A stretch of 64,000 nucleotides of DNA. Source: Nonlabens sp. MB-3u-79 (GTDB taxonomy: Bacteria > Bacteroidota > Bacteroidia > Flavobacteriales > Flavobacteriaceae). Made by a program: the position numbers and the translations under genes. The stretch covers positions 1,364,001 to 1,428,000 of the forward strand of contig NZ_CP025116.1 in NCBI RefSeq assembly GCF_002831625.1. The letters run 5' to 3'. The notes under the pieces were generated by a model. The model was not told where the DNA came from. It did not search any database and saw nothing but the letters and a program-made list of their open reading frames with translations. Below, in pieces: positions 60,456-64,000 of this stretch (position 1 is the first letter of the stretch; each line of letters begins with the position of its first letter).

Positions 60456-62984
60456 ATGAAAAATGATGTAAATAATTACGCTTTCGCGAAAGCGATATCC
60501 AAACAAGTCCTATTTATAGGGATTCTTTTTTTTACTCTAATAGGTATCGCTCAGACTAAAGTAGGCGGAGTGATCTATGACGAATTTGGAGATGGCGTAC
60601 CATTTGCAAACGTAGTCTTCCCAGGTTCCAGCGAAGGAACCATCTCTAATGATAATGGAAGGTTTTATTTGCAATCTGAGAACACCTATCAGGAGGTGGA
60701 ATTCTCTTTTGTAGGATATAAAACACAAATATTAAAATTGGATGTCAAGATTAATCTGGACCTAAAAATAATATTACAAACTGATACGGCAGAATTAGAT
60801 GCTGTAATGGTCTATGCTGGAAAAACTTCTAAAAAGAACAATCCTGCCATCGATATTCTACGTAAAGTATGGGAAAATAGACGTAAAAATGGACTTTCTC
60901 AATTTGAGCAGTATCAGTACGATAAATATGAGAAGCTGGAATTTGACATGAATACCATAGACAGTTCCATGATCAAATCCAAGTTGTTTAAGGGGATGGA
61001 GTTTGTTTTTAATTATGCTGATACCAGTCGTATTACAGGTAAAACCTATTTGCCTATTTTTATTAATGAATCCCTTTCTACGGTTTATGGAGATAATGAA
61101 ATCAATAATGAAATAGACGATGTAAAAGCAAATAAAAACTCTGGTTTTTCCAACAACCAGACATTGATTGCCTTTGTAAAGGACTTGTACAACGATATTG
61201 ATGTGTACGATCGTTATTTAAAATTCTTTGATAAGAGCTTTACCAGTCCAGTAGGAAAAAGCGGTATTGATACCTATAACTATGTATTGAGGGATACTGC
61301 GATTGTCGATGGAGTAGAGGCGTACAACATTGTTTATTATCCGCGTCGTAAAGGAGAGCTTACTTTTAAAGGAGATTTTTGGGTAGCTACAGATTCCTAT
61401 GCGATCAAAGAGATCAACATGCAGGCAACAAAAAGTGCCAACATTAACTGGGTCAAAGAAATCTATATTGAACAAGAATATGATGTCTTAAACGACAGTT
61501 TGTTTTTAATAACCCGCGATTACTTTTTGAGTGATTTTGCTTTGAATAAAAAGGAAAAATCAAAAGGTATTTATGGAAAACGCACCACCTTATTTGATAA
61601 TTATCAATTTGACATTGCAAAAGATCCAGATTTTTACAGGCGTAGAGTAAATGATTACAACCCAGAAATCTATGATAGAGATGAAGCGTACTGGGACAAA
61701 AACAGATTAGAAAAACTCAATAAGGATGAGAAGCAGGTGTACACCATGCTGGACACGCTTAAAAAGAATAAGAAATTCAAGCGTCTTTATAATATAGGTA
61801 CAGTTCTCGCATCTGGATATTATGAGTTCGATGGCTTTGACTTTGGTCCTATTTTTTCCACTTTCGGATTTAATGATGTAGAAGGGGTGCGTTTGCGTGC
61901 TGGAGGAAGAACTTTCTTTACAGCAAATGATCCATGGAGAATAGAAGGTTACGGGGCCTATGGTTTTACCGATCAAAAATTCAAATTTGGAATAGGGGGA
62001 AAATACCTATTAGATAAACAAAGCAGATTGATCGTAAGCGTTGGTTATAGAGACGATGTAGAACAACTCGCTGCCAGTCTTACCAGAACAAATGATGTTT
62101 TAGGGCGCAGTCTTGCATCAAGCGCCTTAATCAGTGCAGGAAACAATGGCAGGCTTTCTAAAATTAAATTAGGAGTGGCAGCGGTAAGTTTTGAACCGCT
62201 GTACAATCTAGAATTTAGATTAGGAGCCAGTTATAGAAAAATTGAAACTGCAAACCCAGGCTTTTTTAGTTTAGATTACTTTGATACAGATGCTCCAGGA
62301 GGAATAGGTTCTGAAACCAATCAAGCGGAGGTGGACTTCTCTATTACCTATAAGCCAGGTCGTAAAACGACCAACTATGGTGTGGACCGAACCATCATTA
62401 ATGATGGTGCTTACCCAATACTTTTCTTAAATTATGCCCGAGGTTTTAAAGATCTTTTTAGTAGTAATTTTGATTATGATAAGGCACAGTTCTATTACAG
62501 TCATCCATTTCAGATAGGGGTTTTTGGTAGATTAACAGCCCGTCTTGAAGCAGGGAAAACTTTTGGAGAAGTGCCACTGGCGTTGCTAGATGTCATTCCA
62601 GGAAACCAGACCTATTTCAATATTCCCGGTTCCTTTAATACCATGAATTTTTACGAGTTTGTAACCGATGAGTACCTTATGGTGAACTTAAATCATAATT
62701 TTAATGGACGTCTTTTTTCACGTATACCAGGCTTAAGAGATTTAAATTTAAGAGAATTGGTAGGTGTGAAAGCTGCCTACGGTCGCATCAGTGATGAGAA
62801 TATAGCATTAAATGCAAGCGGTCTCAATTACCTCGCACCAGAAGATATTTTTTGGGAATACAGTGTAGGAGTTGGTAATATATTTAAAGTATTGCGATTA
62901 GACGTCAACTTTAGAGGGGGCTACAATTACTTGCCAGATGCCAGACAAATTGCAGTGACTGGTAGTTTTGGTTTTTATTTTTAG
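60456..62984 (+). CDS. DUF5686 family outer-membrane protein with carboxypeptidase-like regulatory domain
   Basis: 842 aa. Signal peptide about 16-33 (ISKQVLFIGILFFTLIGIAQ), CarboxypepD_reg-like domain 35-115 (GVIYDEFGDGVPFANVVFPGSSEGTISNDNGRF in part), then the DUF5686 region (NPAIDILRKVWENRRKNGL; YNIVYYPRRKGELTFKGDFWVATDSYAIKEI) and a C-terminal beta barrel ending in Phe (FGFYF). Function unknown, envelope-associated. The palindrome at 60479 sits between the start codon and the signal peptide, adding YAFAKA and making the n-region about 15 residues long. TACTTTTG at 60434 is a possible -7 box. Confidence 0.9.
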   Translation: MKNDVNNYAFAKAISKQVLFIGILFFTLIGIAQTKVGGVIYDEFGDGVPFANVVFPGSSEGTISNDNGRFYLQSENTYQEVEFSFVGYKTQILKLDVKINLDLKIILQTDTAELDAVMVYAGKTSKKNNPAIDILRKVWENRRKNGLSQFEQYQYDKYEKLEFDMNTIDSSMIKSKLFKGMEFVFNYADTSRITGKTYLPIFINESLSTVYGDNEINNEIDDVKANKNSGFSNNQTLIAFVKDLYNDIDVYDRYLKFFDKSFTSPVGKSGIDTYNYVLRDTAIVDGVEAYNIVYYPRRKGELTFKGDFWVATDSYAIKEINMQATKSANINWVKEIYIEQEYDVLNDSLFLITRDYFLSDFALNKKEKSKGIYGKRTTLFDNYQFDIAKDPDFYRRRVNDYNPEIYDRDEAYWDKNRLEKLNKDEKQVYTMLDTLKKNKKFKRLYNIGTVLASGYYEFDGFDFGPIFSTFGFNDVEGVRLRAGGRTFFTANDPWRIEGYGAYGFTDQKFKFGIGGKYLLDKQSRLIVSVGYRDDVEQLAASLTRTNDVLGRSLASSALISAGNNGRLSKIKLGVAAVSFEPLYNLEFRLGASYRKIETANPGFFSLDYFDTDAPGGIGSETNQAEVDFSITYKPGRKTTNYGVDRTIINDGAYPILFLNYARGFKDLFSSNFDYDKAQFYYSHPFQIGVFGRLTARLEAGKTFGEVPLALLDVIPGNQTYFNIPGSFNTMNFYEFVTDEYLMVNLNHNFNGRLFSRIPGLRDLNLRELVGVKAAYGRISDENIALNASGLNYLAPEDIFWEYSVGVGNIFKVLRLDVNFRGGYNYLPDARQIAVTGSFGFYF
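60479..60494. repeat. CGCTTTCGCGAAAGCG palindrome, copy 12
   Basis: Perfect copy 23 bp into the DUF5686 gene, in frame as Ala-Phe-Ala-Lys-Ala ahead of the signal peptide core. Confidence 0.9.
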
Positions 62985-63020
62985 AAACGTATTCAAACAG
63001 CATCTTTACATTGATAGGTC

Positions 63021-63040
63021 ATACCGCTGTAGAGCGGTAT
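63021..63040. repeat. Hairpin ATACCGCTGTAGAGCGGTAT (mosaic-repeat relative)
   Basis: Perfect 7-bp stem. Related to the ATTCCGCTC(G/T)ACAGCGGAAT hairpins of repeat cluster C, here alone. Confidence 0.65.
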
Positions 63041-63057
63041 CGGCTGGAAATTATCTC

Positions 63058-63091
63058 AAAAACCCATTTACTTTATGTAGATGGGTTTTTT
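63058..63091 (+). terminator. Terminator after the DUF5686 gene
   Basis: AAAAACCCAT / ATGGGTTTTTT with a loop of 13 nt. The 307-bp gap to the pyrophosphatase gene also contains the hairpin at 63021 and palindrome copy 13; no promoter could be called with confidence. Confidence 0.8.
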
Positions 63092-63094
63092 GGT

Positions 63095-63116
63095 TTCCGC
63101 TTTCGCGAAAGCGGAA
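63095..63116. repeat. CGCTTTCGCGAAAGCG palindrome, copy 13 (extended to 22 bp)
   Basis: Perfect palindrome extended by TTC and GAA, 4 bp after the terminator stem. Confidence 0.9.
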
Positions 63117-63291
63117 TCACATCAATTTTTAACCAGACTTATAATTATTCAAATCGTAGTTTATTGTTATCATATCTGTATGATTAATACTGCTGTTAGT
63201 GAATATTTATTCGATTCGAAATATAGCGATCGTTTTCTTAACATTATTTTATTACTTTAGCGAGATTTAAAAACCAAATACCAACTATTTT

Positions 63292-64000
63292 ATGGAATCG
63301 TATATGATTTATTTGCCAATTCTTTTGGCAGTTTTGGGGCTAGTTTACATGCTCATTAAAAAATCCTGGGTAATGAAGCAGGATGCCGGCGACGGTAAAA
63401 TGAAAGAAATTTCAGATCACATTTATGAAGGTGCATTGGCCTTTCTAAAAGCAGAATATAAATTACTGGCCATTTTTGTGTTCGTGGTAAGTGTTCTGTT
63501 ATTTATAGTATCTCTTTTTGTTCCTTCTACCCACTGGATGATTGTTATCGCATTTATTTGTGGAGCCATATTCTCAGCTTACGCGGGAAATATAGGAATG
63601 AAAATAGCCACCAAAACAAACGTGAGAACCACACAAGCAGCTCGTACAAGTTTGCCTAAAGCCTTAGATGTTTCTTTCGGTGGAGGCATGGTAATGGGAC
63701 TAGGCGTTGCTGGTCTTGCCGTTTTAGGTTTAACAGGATTCTTTTTATTGTTCTATCATTTCTTTATGGGTGGAGAATGGACTGATAATGATGCCATGAC
63801 CGTTGTGCTTGAAACACTTGCCGGATTCTCTCTTGGAGCAGAGTCTATTGCACTTTTTGCTCGTGTAGGTGGCGGTATTTATACCAAAGCAGCTGACGTA
63901 GGTGCTGATCTTGTAGGTAAAGTAGAAGCAGGAATCCCGGAAGACGATCCACGTAATCCAGCAACTATTGCAGATAATGTAGGTGATAATGTAGGTGATG
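63292..64000 (+). CDS. hppA: Membrane-bound ion-pumping pyrophosphatase, 3' end outside window
   Basis: First 236 codons. Inner-membrane pump that uses pyrophosphate hydrolysis to move protons or sodium. MESYMIYLPILLAVLGLVYM is the first helix; EISDHIYEGALAFLKAEYKLL is conserved; GFSLGAESIALFARVGGGIYTKAADVGADLVGKVEAGIPEDDPRNPATIADNVGDNVGD (motif given by convention in part) contains the catalytic DVGADLVGKVE and the start of the DNVGDNVGD motif. The frame is open to the last base. The sodium/proton-determining residues lie further on. Confidence 0.95.
   Translation, partial: MESYMIYLPILLAVLGLVYMLIKKSWVMKQDAGDGKMKEISDHIYEGALAFLKAEYKLLAIFVFVVSVLLFIVSLFVPSTHWMIVIAFICGAIFSAYAGNIGMKIATKTNVRTTQAARTSLPKALDVSFGGGMVMGLGVAGLAVLGLTGFFLLFYHFFMGGEWTDNDAMTVVLETLAGFSLGAESIALFARVGGGIYTKAADVGADLVGKVEAGIPEDDPRNPATIADNVGDNVGD

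Overview
The window is about 64 kb of an AT-rich Bacteroidota chromosome, almost certainly a marine-type member of Flavobacteriia. The evidence is a TonB receptor/SusD pair, many secreted lipoproteins with short N-terminal signals, families typical of the group (DUF5686, DUF4407, BFN/DUF151, a M56/BlaI pair), and several promoters of the flavobacterial type (TTG, 18-19 nt, TAnnTTTG). A 14-mer palindrome, GCTTTCGCGAAAGC, occurs 13 times, nine of them inside genes. Genus is not determined; Nonlabens/Dokdonia-like relatives are a guess.

Layout. 1-3.8 kb: two GH13 alpha-glucan hydrolases, the end of a starch/maltodextrin locus. 3.9-15.5 kb: a candidate organoarsenical (arsenosugar) locus with an AhpD-like protein, the radical-SAM enzyme ArsS, a TIGR04282-type transferase, a SusC-like receptor, a SusD-like lipoprotein, a sodium:solute symporter and a metallophosphoesterase. 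The SusC and SusD genes are pushed apart by 1.36 kb of mosaic repeats. 15.5-21 kb: a secreted unknown, a 10-copy 8-bp tandem repeat in front of a tiny membrane protein, an App1-type phosphatase, another 1.6 kb of mosaic repeats and a DUF4407 protein. 21.3-25.9 kb: a BlaR1/BlaI-like sensor-repressor pair with two operator dyads on its promoter, then an M20 dipeptidase.

26-36 kb is the accessory region. It starts at tRNA-Leu(UAG), whose 3' end and terminator are duplicated twice downstream. A small GIY-YIG nuclease gene lies between copies 1 and 2; an ABC exporter and a broken XRE regulator lie between copies 2 and 3. Then come a possible degenerate caspase-like protein, an H-type-lectin-like secreted protein, and an array of small lipoproteins cut up by two practically identical REP-associated tyrosine transposase (RAYT) units and at least five copies of their hairpin repeat.

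36-64 kb is mostly core genome: an acyltransferase-like membrane protein, tRNA-Asp, a Cof-type phosphatase, a TPR protein, a GT2/flippase-like pair, ruvC, a rhodanese lipoprotein, the rplM-rpsI-rpsB-tsf ribosomal block, an M43 metalloprotease, the ergothioneine pair egtB-egtD, thyA, a nucleoside transporter with a lipocalin-like N-terminus, a bifunctional nuclease, etfB-etfA, the PDH E1 beta subunit, a DUF5686 outer-membrane protein and the start of a membrane pyrophosphatase. All identifications come from reading sequence motifs by eye; no database search was possible.
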